Assembly (NCBI GenBank): GCA_040357565.1 | Contig: JBDODJ010000013.1 | From: Cercozoa sp. M6MM | Lineage: Eukaryota > Endomyxa: Ascetosporea | Length of the DNA: 64,000 nucleotides | Strand: one strand, 5' to 3' | Shown: piece by piece, positions 37,477 to 52,014 of the stretch | Layout of the letters: each line of letters opens with the position of its first letter | How positions within the stretch are numbered: the stretch's first letter is position 1 | Position numbers and translations under genes: made by a program | The notes under the pieces: generated by a model | Database searches by the model: none | Told to the model about the DNA's origin: nothing | The model's input: the letters and a program-made list of their open reading frames with translations, nothing else

Positions 37477-40400
37477 ATGACATCAAAGATGCTTGTGCGG
37501 CATCTGTATCAACCTCTGTCCACACAACACAGAAGTCTAGGACGTCCCTTGCGCAGCGGCGTGATGTTGTGCGTAGTCTTAGCTCTGTTGAGCTTCGTTC
37601 TGCCCAGCGTCTTGGCAGAAAAGAATTCGAGCTACATCCCTGACCAAGGGACAGTGAGCATCGCGCTCAACCAGCCTAGTTGTCTGCTGCAGTTCTTCTC
37701 GACAGGTCTCACGGCGAAGGTGCGTGTTTTGAGTGCAATGATCGTGGCCACACGGTTCCGGTCACGGTTGGTGGTCGCTTGGGATGTTGTTGTTGTGCGT
37801 TCTTAGGACCCAGACGCCGTCAATCATGCACCGTGTTCACCATGGGATGCGTATCCTACGATCCTGGGAGTCAGTACGATGGCTTTGATGGACATTAACG
37901 ACGAGACCCTGAATCCTAACTTCTTGCCGAATCACAATCTCACACTGCCGCGCTTCGACCCGAAAGGCATCGCGCTGGTTGCGGCCAAGGTATGTCTGGT
38001 CTCGACTGTTGCTTGTCAACAAGGTCTGCAGTTCAATCAATTTGCACAGGAGGCACTCCAGGTCGTCAACTACGTGAACCAGGCAGAGACTCTGGCTGCA
38101 GCCGGCCTGCGCAACGAGAGCGACCCGACGCAACCGCGTCCGATGGTCGGCGTTATTGGTACTTTGCCCTTCCTCCACCCTATCGTTTTACCCCCCCCCC
38201 AGGTCCCTCGTACGCCGACTCGACGTCGGCCTCGTCGCTGATCTACTCGGCGGCCGACCTGATGCAGGTGGCCCCGCTGGTACCGGCGGCCGACCTCAGT
38301 GACGCGAGCAAGTACCCGTACCTGCTGCGCATGCGGGGCTCGGAGCAGACCGGCGTCGTGGCTATTCTGGACCTGTGCCTGTCGGTCGGTTTCAAGCGCG
38401 TCGCCATCTTGCACTCGAACGATCTCTATGGTGACACTCTGACATATTTTTCCTGTCATCTGTATGCTGGTGTCTGATTGATGGTGCGCGAGCGCAGGCA
38501 ACTCGTTCCACTCGAGTCTGGACGATGCGATCAGTCAGCGCGGCGCCGTGGCGGAGGACTTTGAGGTGGGCTACAAGGCTGCTGTTCCTCTTTCGCGCTC
38601 CCTGTCCAAGAATAGCACCGAGTACGCTGACGCCGAGGAGCGCATGCGCGAACACATGCGGCAGATCGAAAAGGAACAGCTGCGCATCATCCTGCTGTAC
38701 ACGACGACGGGTGATGGTTCGTTCCTCTACGAAACTACCTTGTTGAGTGCCTGCTCGAGTACCCTTCCTCCGTGCAGACGACCTTTTGTACGATATTGTG
38801 GCCAAGGACGAGGCCAGTAGCGGCGAGTTCCAGGACTACTTCCGGTCCCACCAGCACCTAGTGGTGGCACCGCCCGAGTGGCCTGCCTTTGTGGTACGCC
38901 ATGACCTCCGCGCGGATGGGACAGAGGTGTCACGTTGCGGTTTGTGTGATTAGGGCATTGTGGGCAAGAAGCGACCGGCCACGCTGGCACTGACTCCGCC
39001 GTCGTACATGTACCTCAAGGACGACCCCTCGTTGCTGGAGGTTGAGCTGTGGTCGCGCCCGGGCCACCCGAAGCGCACAGCCTACCTGCGCTCGAAGACG
39101 GCGCTGCACGCGGCGCTGTCAGCGCCCGACGTGCCCTTTAGCATCCTGTCCACAGGCATTCACTTTGTCGCCGAGACGGCCTACGACTCGGTGGTCCTGT
39201 ACCCCTGCTCTTACCCTCTGCCTCCATCCTACCTTACTAACACTACTTCTTGGGACTGAGCAGGCTGGCGCTCACGTTTGACGAGCTGCTGGAGCGCAAC
39301 CGCACGGCCACGCCGGGCAGTGACGAGGCCATCAAGCTGGCCGCACTACTCAGCGATCGCGAACTGTTTGGACGCGCCATGCAAAAACACATCGGGCACC
39401 AGAAGTTCTCTGGACACTCGGGTACCTAATCTATATATGTATATGCATCTATATGTCTAGTTTATTTCCCCTGGACACAGGACCTGTGGAGTTTGACGCA
39501 CTGCTGGACCGGAAGCCAGCGTACGGAGTGGCGCGGTGGCAGGCCAACGCTTTTCTGACGGGCGATTTCCAGGTGATTGGCAGCTGGGACACTGACACGC
39601 ATACGATCGCCTTCAACACCAACGACGGTGGCGTGCTCGCGAGCGACGGCACCAACCAGGAAGACGTGGCACGCGCGCGCTCCTTTGTGCAAGTGGACTA
39701 CTCGGCCAATGCCGTGGCCGGACAGCCCGGCGACAACGGCTTTCTGCCGCAAGACGGTCCCGGCAAGGTCGAAACGCTCAATCAGGTCAAGATTCAGGCA
39801 CTCGGCATTGTGCTCGGGGTCATTGGCATTGTGTGCGCCGTCGGCGTGCTGGGTACGTTCTCTGGTCTTCTTAATATTATATATATACAATGATTGGTGT
39901 GCTGGTGGGAGCAGTGCATATCAACATGAAGCGCGAGCTGCGCTACGTCAAGATGGGCGCTCCGAACATTCAGTCGATCCAACTGCTGGGTCTGGTGTTT
40001 GCGTTCACGTCGTTGCTGTACGCGCATATGGACACGGAGCGTTTCAACGGCGATTCGGACAAGGCGGAGGGAATCTGTCGTGCCGTGTTCTGGACGGAGC
40101 AGCTCAGCTTTGCCATCGTGTTCGGCGCTCTGCTGGCCAAGGTGGCTTTGTTAAAAAAATATATATATAGATATATATATATCAAGCATATTGTTTGATT
40201 TAAGTTTTTATGTTTGTATGCTAGGCCCTGCGCATCTACGTGATTTTCACACGTAACGATTGGACAGTAGTGCGCTTGTCGGATAAGCACCTTGCCGCTG
40301 TGGTGGTTGCGATCACGTCGCTGGCTGGCATCATCATGCTCGTGTTTGACGCCGGCTACGACGCCATCTATCTGGAGCGCAAGCAGCTTTCGGTTGAGTA

Positions 40401-41326
40401 CAGTGACACGCTGGATGCCAACGTGTTCGAATTCACCGAGCGCTGCAAGATTCGGTATACACCTTGCCTCACATGCGATCTATTGTCTCTCAGCTAAATT
40501 TAATATCCCTCTCCCTATCCGCCTATCTATCTACCTATTAATTTCTATACAAATCTATAAATCTCTCTCAGTTTATATTCATCTAAGCTGCTTGATGTAG
40601 CGACGACTACGACGGCGTGTTCTACGCAGTGACGCTGGGCTTCCAGGGACTTCTCATGGTGGGCGGTCTGTGGCTCGCCAACGAGCTGCGCGGTGTGAGC
40701 ATCCCGGCGCTCAACGACTCTGCTGAAGTGTACCTCTGAACTTGAGCTTTTGTTGTGTACAAGTAGTATACTCCTAATCGTATGCTTATGTGTGTGTCGG
40801 ACTGTCTAGGCGTCAGACGATGGTGCTGGTGTTTGTTATTGCGCTGCTGACAAAGCCGACGCAGCTGCTGGTCGAGTCGGACGACCCGCGCTCGGTCTAC
40901 GTGCTGACGGTGCTGTCGACGTTTTTGCTGAACTTCTCGGCACTGGTGTACCTGTTCGCCGGACGCGTGGTGGCCGTGCTGCGCGGCGATCACGTCGTGC
41001 AGACGAGTTCGCTCGCGTCGATCGGCACGGGACACACCGGCACGAGCTATCTGAGTGGCCAGCGCGGCGACTCCAAGGGCTCCTCCACCGAGGAGGGCCG
41101 GAGCGGTGTCGTTGCGCACTCCGAGAAGAACGACCGCCATTCCTCCACGACGCGGTCAACTCACTGTGAGTTTTTTGCTTTCCGTTTTTGGCATTTCTCT
41201 GTTGTTTGAACTTATGCACTTTGTTTGCTTGCTGTAGCAACCTCTGCGGCGTCCTCGACGAGCGAGATTGCTGGTGTTGCCATGGCCACTCTGCCAGGAG
41301 AAACGTCTGCAGATTCTCACGTCTAA
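37477..41326 (+). CDS. Class C (GABA-B-like) G-protein-coupled receptor with periplasmic-binding-type ectodomain
   Basis: Start ATG 37477; signal peptide core VMLCVVLALLSFVLPSVLA. The ectodomain is a type 1 periplasmic-binding (ANF-receptor) fold: PRPMVGVIG|PSYADSTSAS (38135-38225), APLVPAADLSDASKYPYLLR, FKRVAILHSNDLYG (38392-38430), RIILLYTTTGD, LFGRAMQKHIGHQKFSGHSG (39368-39420) and YGVARWQANAFLTGDFQVIG. The seven-helix part begins KIQALGIVLGVIGIVCAVGV (39790-39850). It continues with IQLLGLVFAFTSLLYAHMD, FWTEQLSFAIVFGALLAK then ALRIYVIFTRND (the class C TM3 pattern), LAAVVVAITSLAGIIMLVF, VTLGFQGLLMVGGLWLANE, MVLVFVIALLTKPTQLLV and FLLNFSALVYLFAGRVVAV. A Ser/Gly/Thr-rich cytosolic tail follows, stop TAA 41324. 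Twelve or more introns, several C-rich. Ligand unknown; amino-acid-like ligands are usual for this class. Confidence 0.93.
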
Positions 41327-42171
41327 AATTTCCTTCCGCTCGGATCAAAACACTACTAAAACACGTGACTCCGGTGGACTCATTGCGCATGTCACCTTCT
41401 CGTCTGGGACCGACAATTTGAAGCGAAAGGACAATGTTTCGCCCGGTTTACACGCACTGTAAATATTAACTTACCTGTATGTTGCACCTCGACCCGAAGG
41501 AAACATGCGATGCACATGACATGCGTCGATGCTACGCCACGCACACTTGCACACTTGTCCGTAACAGAGATGCAAACGTACCTCAGTCGTAATTTATGTT
41601 ACTACTGTCGTGTACGTAAACTTAGCATGGAAACCAATTGCAACACAATGAGGTACTGACTGTATAGACGTAGATACAGTTGAAAGCTTGTCGTGGTTTC
41701 AATCCTGCCTGAAGACGGTGCCTTGGGGAAGAGTTGGATGGCCCACCGGCCACCTAACCTAAGCGGGCTGTAGAAAACTCGACCCAAGCTGGACGGGTCT
41801 GCACAGAACTCGACAAGGCGAGATACTGTTCAGCAGAAGCCGTACAGTAAGTTGAGGTGCATGCAGAAGTTACCCCCAGCAAAAACAAATCCCTCGGTCC
41901 CCCCATAGTTACCCATATTTTTCGCCCGCGCTGACGAATAGTTCGATGAGTACTTGACGGACTGATAATCGCAGTGCCGTCGCAATTGCGTCGAATGCCG
42001 TCAAACACAGTGGCAAACTTACGTTCTAAACGTATTTAACAAACTGAATTCGAACTGAAACAATGGCCGATCGCGAAAGTCCGCACCGAATGAAATCCCG
42101 ACTGCCGATCAGTTTAATGAAAGAGTTGTGCCTCGTCTGGAGGGTTCTTTGGTGCACGACCTCGCCGTGAA
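41327..42171. other. Intergenic region, possibly with 5' exons of the mucin-like gene
   Basis: About 845 bp between the GPCR stop and the first recognisable repeat module of the next gene. The downstream gene needs a signal peptide that I could not place, so an unseen first exon may lie here; the frame from ATG 42063 (MADRESPHRMKSRLPISLMK) hits a stop at about 42168. No other feature is supported. Confidence 0.4.
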
Positions 42172-45100
42172 ATGACGGTCACAATTACGACTGACACGAC
42201 GGCCACCAACATCAACTGCATGCAGGCTCCAACTCAGGCTGTACAAAAACACCCCAGTCTTTAAGTTTTTACTTGTTCCAGATAGACATGCAAAAGCCTA
42301 TTCAATTGAGTTGCGCAGCAAAACAACGTCGCTGCAGTGCTGTGCCCCTTGACGATCAATGGCGATCCTCTTGATCCTGGTGTTAGCTCTAGATACCAGC
42401 TGAACCTTAAACCGAACTAAACTTATATTGTCTTGACTGAGCGCTTCTGCAGACTTCACAATGGCACTCCTGCAGTGCGAAAGCATGGCGCAGCCGACAA
42501 TGCCGATGCTGGCGACACAAACGCTATGCCAAGACGGCGGTGACACGGTGACTTGACTGTATCAAAAGCAGCATTCCACAGTTTGTCCAGTTTAAATTTA
42601 CGTTGAGGTCATTGTCCAGTGTCAAGAGTTGCTCAGTGTGCTCGCAAGCAACATGTACCTGTTGTTCGCATGCACGAGTCCTCCTTTCAACGTCGTCGGT
42701 GCCACCATGACGGGCAATGCTCTTTGTATCGGACAAGCCCTTCAAGTCACTGACGTCTTGACATGTGTGCTTTCATTTTAGCTTTGTCCATGCTCTTTTG
42801 CTTTGGACAAAGATGAATCTCAGGCGTCGACAGCACAGGACAGTCAACGGTGATTGCTGCGTCAGGTGCTCTCAGTTTCAGTTTCATTCGGAGAGTGAGT
42901 ATAGTGTGATTTGTTGGAACAGCGACAGCAACGACAAACACGGGCACGACAATGACGACAACGACGACACCAGGTACGTATGCCAACGCCAAGCTCCTTC
43001 ACCTTTGTCTTCAGTTGCAGTTAAGAAAGTGTGAAAGTAGTTCCCGAGCGAAGAGTTTTGGTCACTGGAGACTCTAGTGCAACTGCAGTTTCGTGCACCA
43101 TGCCGATCATTGTAAGACACTTTAGAGAGCCAGTACCGTCATCTTGGTAGTTCATGTGAACTGTAGAGTGGCACTTCCCGTTTTATCTTATGCCCACTCA
43201 CGATCAACGGCGAAGCTCTTGATGTTGGTAGTCTGTATTTCCGCATAGTCGTTATCCTTTGGTACGTCTGAGCGATTAAACTTGCAGCTAGCACTCAGGC
43301 CACTGCTTTCTGTGCTGATATCTTTGAGCCCGATCCAGTGCCGGTCACAGAGACGTTCTGCGTTGATGGCACCTCAACTGTAAATTAGCTAAGCTGTTTG
43401 ACAGATTGTTTCGGGGCAGAGACTATTAAGGGTTCTTGCTGTAGTGCACTGAACTGCTGGCAGCATTGGCAACAACGCAGTACCAGGCGTTGGCGTGTCC
43501 GGGCGCGTCGAATTTCTTTGCGTCGGTCGCGGCAGGAGGAAACGTGTGTAAAGGTTTCAATGGCGTCTCAACCGACGCACTCTCGTGTAAGATTGACGTT
43601 GGACCTCATTTCTTGTTGAAAGGTGGGTCGAACTACCTGCTAGGCATGTGCAGGTGTCGATACTGGTGGCACATCAACTATCGCGAGTGTCGAAGAGGTC
43701 AGTGGTCCTCCTACGACAACAACTGCAACAACAACGATTGAAGCAACAACAACTGCAACAACAACTGCAAAAACAACAACTGGAACAACAACGACTGGAA
43801 CAACAACGACTGGAACAACTGGAACAGACGAAACTACGACAACTGGAACAACTGGAACAACAACTACAACTGGAACAACCGCAGCTACCACAATCCAAAC
43901 AACGGCAGTAACACCAGTAACAACTGCCTCAACGACAACACCGACAGCAACAACACCAGGTAATTTCCGAGTGTACTGTCAACTCGATACAAACATACAG
44001 AACAAACCGTCTTCTCAAGTTTGATGCTGCTTGCAGCACCAGCCCCAGTGCAGGTGCTCGTGACAGGCGATGCCTCGGCAAGCGACGTGTCGTGCACGAT
44101 GCCGATCCAGAGTGGTTCCACCCAACTGATCCTGTGTCCCACCGTGATCGACGGTGAGGCACTCGATGTTGGTACTCTCTCACTTACTGTGCCGTGACCG
44201 TTCTCTCTTTGGTGCGTAAGTCAGTTTAAATTGACACGGGAACACTGCAGTGGGAACGACGTCGTTTGCGGTCTGTACTGATCTCAACGACTTCGAAAGC
44301 GTCGCCGTGGCTGCTGCTGACACTTTCTGCACCGACGGCACCGTCACTGTACTGGCAGTCTACCCTGATCCTTGACTTGTCTAGTGAACTATTGCTACTG
44401 AGTAACCTGCAAAAATGGCAGTGCACGAGACTTTTGGAGACAGCGGCAACGACGCAGTTTCAGATTTTTGTGTGTCCCGGCAGCAACAACGAATTCATCT
44501 CCGTTGCTGAAAGTGCTTCGCCCCTTTACCCCTCCCTCATTACCCCCTCCCCCATTACCTCCTCTCCCATTACCCCTTTAAAGTCATTTTGCTCCCTTTC
44601 ATTCTTTACCTGCCCTCCCTCACATCTCATTTTTCTCAGCACTGGAGCCATGCCAAAGTGTCGGTGGGAAGTCGGCTGACGCAGTGTCTTGTACGTTCAG
44701 TGCTTTCAGTCCATTTGCACGGTGCCTTGTACTCAGAGTATGCATGTATACCAGGTGTCGACAACGCCGGGGTCACCACGATCGCTAGTGTCGTCAAATT
44801 TGTTGTCACGACGACAGCGAGCACCTCTGCGACTTCCACCACGACCGCGAGCACCTCTGCAACTTCCACCACGACTGCTGCATCAACGACATCAATGACG
44901 GTGATTGTGACTTCAACACCGTCATCTACACTGTCAACACCGTCACCGACATCACCGACACTATCGACACCGTCACCGACTCTGTCGCCTACAACGTCCC
45001 TCACTCCATCCCCTACACTGTCACCACTGACTCCGCGACCGATCGGCACGCGAGTGATTCCGCCGGGAGAAACGCCAGTGCCGACGGTCTCGCTACCGCC

Positions 45101-46458
45101 CGCCGTGGTGGTCGATGACACCAGCTGTCGTACCTCATCTAATGGCCTCGTTTGACTCAGTGACAATGATCACCACTGCAGGCTCGACACTGGACTACGG
45201 CTCGTGTCGCAAGGACAGGCGACTCGGCGTGTGTCTCGGTCGCGCGCAGTGCTACGGTTCGACTCTCTTCCTTGTCGGAAAGGTTGCCCTACTGTACAGG
45301 GTTTAAACAGTGGCATCGCAAGACGAACTGCTGCTGTTGGGCGTTGATGCCTCCGAAGTGACTCCTGCATTGAGTGATGGTGACACTGACAACTGCATCG
45401 ATATCGACGCCGACGTTTATGGCACTCTCAACTTGAGGTACAAGGACAGTAGAGTACCTGCAGTAAATTACTCTTGTACTGTACAAACAAGCAGGCAACA
45501 AACTGCAGTATCGCTGCTGTTGGATCAAGTGTCAAACGAAGTGCGCCGGTCGCTTCAGTCGGCCGATCCCGTCGTTCCTGTGTCGACGAGGTTTGTTTCA
45601 TACCCCTGCTGGGATACGCCAAACTTCCTTTAAACATACCACTAGCAGGAATGTGAGGGTGTTGCCGATCCTGCGCACGCAGGACAACGCGCTGTGTCGT
45701 CTCGGTCTGCTCCAGGACAGGCGTACTTTCTCTCTGTAGTGGCTCATGGTCGTAGACGGTTCGAGTGTAAATGTAGAGCAACTTTGGGTGGCTGCGATGC
45801 TCAAGAACAGTCAAAACAACGCCAGGGTAGTCTTCCAGGGCAGTTCAGCTGTATTCTCCGTTTTCTAAAGTTTCTCTTTCTAGGCACTGCAACGAGCGAT
45901 CCAGCAAAGCGATAATCAGCTTTTAACAGGACTCCTTATTCCGATCGATGCTTCTGTACATCAACTTCAGCTTAAATCGATATTGACTGAACGTGGGTCA
46001 TCTCAGAAAAATGATGTGCTCCGTGTGATCAGATTCTGCAAACCATGCAGCAGCGGGGAGTAGTCACTGTGCCACCGCCTGCGACGCCTGTTGCCACAGT
46101 TCTTGCGACGTTACCGCAAGCGTACCTTTATTTCTGTCACACAGGACATCTTTTGAGCTCATGCTGAAGAAACGCTGGGTGTTTCGCAGGAGCGATACCG
46201 ACTCTGACACCGAGCGAGCGGTCAGTTGCACACCTGCAGTTTCTAAACATATTTGGTGCTCTAAGTGTGCAGGTGATCACACTGGCTGCTGTGTTGGGTG
46301 TTCTGGTCTTGTTGTGCTTCCTGGTCACTGTCGCCGTGTACTACCTGTACCTGCGACGGCAGACTCGACCAAGCAACCGAAGGGCTGCCCCAACAGGCAC
46401 TGACACGAACCGCTACACGTATTACGCGAGTGTTTCTACGAGCACCGAGCGCGCCTAG
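42172..46458 (+). CDS. Large mucin-like type I membrane protein with repeated Cys module
   Basis: Three clear copies of an about 130-residue module, each split over four exons, are separated by Thr-rich linkers. Copy 1 spans 42172-42770, copy 2 about 43035-43660, copy 3 about 44030-44720. Module signatures: VSCTMPI...LILCPTVIDGEALDVG (copy 3; copy 1 VLCPLTINGDPLDPG), SFAVCTDLNDFESVAVAAA then DTFCTDG (copy 2 TAFCADIFEPDPVPVTETFC), TTQFQIFVCPGSNNEFISVA (copy 2 TTQYQALACPGASNFFASVA), and a last part with ALSC/AVSC. Linkers are TTTT/TTGTT/TSATSTTTAS-type (42925-42970, 43690-43960, 44795-45100) and suit dense O-glycosylation. A more divergent juxtamembrane region (45300-46100) precedes the TM helix ITLAAVLGVLVLLCFLVTVA with YYLYLRR after it (46270-46345) and a short tail, stop 46456-46458. 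The 5' end (signal peptide) is not found. No known domain is recognised. Confidence 0.7.
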
Positions 46459-46562
46459 TGTTTTCAGCTCCGTTGCGGATAGTACGAAACACGTCTCAAG
46501 TTAGGATTTCGGTTCAAACCAACAAGCATTTTCTTTTTCTCCAAAGTGGGCATCGATTCGGA

Positions 46563-48131
46563 TCAGTTAATGGCCGGGCATACGTAGCTTCCGGGGATGC
46601 TTGGATCTTCCATACAGACCTGGAACTCGTCGAGACCGACCGTGTCAGGCATGTCGCATTCATACTGAGAGCCTGGAGTAATGCACGCTTCACCCGCAGC
46701 AAAGAAAGCGCAAAGAGCTCCGGCAGGCACACCGCATGTGATAGGACCGAAACAGGTTTCGTCGTGCGAGCAGACCACTTGAAGATTTCTTTCGCGAACA
46801 AGTCGTCTCAAGTACGGCGTGAGCAGACACTGAGTTGAACTAGTGTTTGGACTAGCAGGACCGCATTGCCCAGAGGCGCACTCCGACGGCTCGGAACACG
46901 AATCCAGGTACCTTCGACGACACCGCAGGACACCGTTCGGGTTGGGAGGCGATTCGGTGTATCCTGAGTAAACGTGGAGAGTAATGTTTCTTTTACTGTA
47001 CTGTAACTTCGAGTGTGAGAGAAAGAAACCAGAGTTGGCACAGACCAAGTCGCCTGCACACGGGTCGTCGTCAAGGTAGTCGTAGTCTTCCAAATCGCAG
47101 ACTTCGTTGAGCGACAAACCTGCGGGCGCATCGCATTCGAACTGACCTATTGCCACAGATGTGCAGCTGCCCGACAGACACTTTGTGGCGTCGCCAGTGT
47201 TCCCGGTGCCTTCGGGCTCATTTCCGCAAAGTTGGCCGCGAGCTCCCAGACACTTTTCCGAGTCGGGCTCGCAAACCGCGCCGTTCGGACAATCCAAGCG
47301 AGACGAGCATCCTGTGGAACCGAGCGGCAAGACACAAGTGCCGGACTCTTCATCGCAAATGCGTCCTCCTACAAAGGCATTAAAAAGCAATCCAAGCACT
47401 CAAAGTTACTGTGTTGAAAAATGCGTGGCACGCAAAATCAGTATTTGTAATTACCTGTGCAATCCTCGTTCTGCGCGCAAGTAGAGAGGCAGATCGAGGT
47501 GCCGTCAGCGTCCACACAGAGAGCCCCGGATGCCGCATCGCACTCGAAGTCGCACAAACACGGAGCCCCTGTCGCCTTTGTACCATCTGGCGGACACGGG
47601 TCGGGTTGCGGTTCTACAAGCACTCCCAATTGTGTGCAAGAGCAGGACGCTGTGGTCATTGTAGTCGCAACTGTTGTTGCCGTCGCTGTCGTTGTCGTTG
47701 CTGTCGTTGTCGTTGTCGTTGTCGCTGTCGTTGTCGCTGTCGTTGTCGTTACTGTCGTTGTCGCTGTTGGTATCACGTCTCTCATGTGGTCAAGGCGGAA
47801 CTGCAGTTGCTTGATAACTCCCTTGATTTCGTCACCCGCATTGTTCAAGTTCTAAAATGTAGCGCACACAGCTTTACTAGCAGTAGTGTTTCTTGAAACA
47901 TATCATTGACATTGTACCCACATTGTTCTGTGTAAATCGTTCCGGATATTGGTGTTTTGCTCGGCCACTGAATGAAGACTTGGAGTATCCAAGCGCGCTT
48001 TTGCCACGAACGCGCCAAAAGCCAGTCCCAAGAGCCTCATCGGTATTTTCTACGGTGCAACCTTCCAGGTGGCCGGCTGCCTGAGACACGACGGTGAGTG
48101 ACGAACCCACCGCGTTTCGTGCGCAGTTCAA
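46563..48131 (-). CDS. Secreted Cys-rich protein with helical head and Thr-rich linker
   Basis: Convergent with the mucin-like gene (104 bp between stops). The 5' exon is read from 48131 (MNCARNAVGSSLTVVSQAAG) to FTQNNV and is spliced, across an intron ending TTTTAG, to NLNNAGDEIKGVIKQLQFRL (about 47780-47855). The true start may lie further upstream, since no signal peptide is seen. A linker of about 35 Thr with Ala and Val follows (47655-47775). Then come Cys repeats: CDFECDAASGALCVDADGTS; GCSSRLDCPNGAVCEPDSEK; LCGNEPEGTGNTGDATKCLS; DSCSEPSECASGQCGP; HDETCFGPITCGVPAGALC; and YVCPAIN before stop 46563. The spacing resembles Dickkopf/colipase- or LNR-like small disulphide modules found in extracellular proteins, but I cannot assign one. 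The long exon 46563-47399 is open for 278 codons; one intron may be hidden in it around 46945-47010. Confidence 0.65.
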
Positions 48132-48406
48132 GACTGTCCACGCACCGAACCTTTTCGCTTAGTAGACTGAACGCACTACAGTGCACTATCTAAACGAGCC
48201 GAACCAAACCGAACTGAACGTTAGCTGAGCCGAGTGAACACCTAGACGCACGAGATCTCGTCTGGTAGAAGCGCGGACCCAATCGAAACGAAATCAACAC
48301 CAAACGCAGCGCAGGCTCGGCAGTACGGTAACTGTGGCAGGCAGGAACCGAACGGTAGGTTTCCGTAGGCTAGTTTCACTACCATACAGTTCGGTTCGTG
48401 GGTGAG

Positions 48407-51683
<3,277 letters not shown>

Positions 51684-52014
51684 CGGTTTTCGTCTCTCAC
51701 GGTCGCAAACACAAATGCAATCTGCAAAAACGATAGAAACAATCAAAAACAACCTTCAAGAAACACAAATCCGACCACACCTCGATAGTGCAATAAACGG
51801 CGACACTGACTTAACAAACACTTCCACAGTGTAGTCAACACGCCCCTGCGTATCTCCAGCAGACTGTATATTTGATTCCAGCTGCTACCGGTCCGTTTAT
51901 CCACAAAAAATAAGAAATTTCCCACCTCGATTCTGTGCCGATTGAAGGCTTTATCAGTGATAGGGAGGCAAGTGTTGTGGTAGCACGTTTGTGCACTTAT
52001 TTTAAGCCTCGATA
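51684..52014. promoter_or_regulatory. Divergent promoter region, AMPK alpha / mitochondrial TyrRS
   Basis: 331 bp between two divergent start codons. The region is A-rich near 51725-51770 and contains CAATAAACGGCGAC-like sequence near 51790, but no specific element can be assigned. It must hold both promoters and 5' leaders. Confidence 0.45.
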
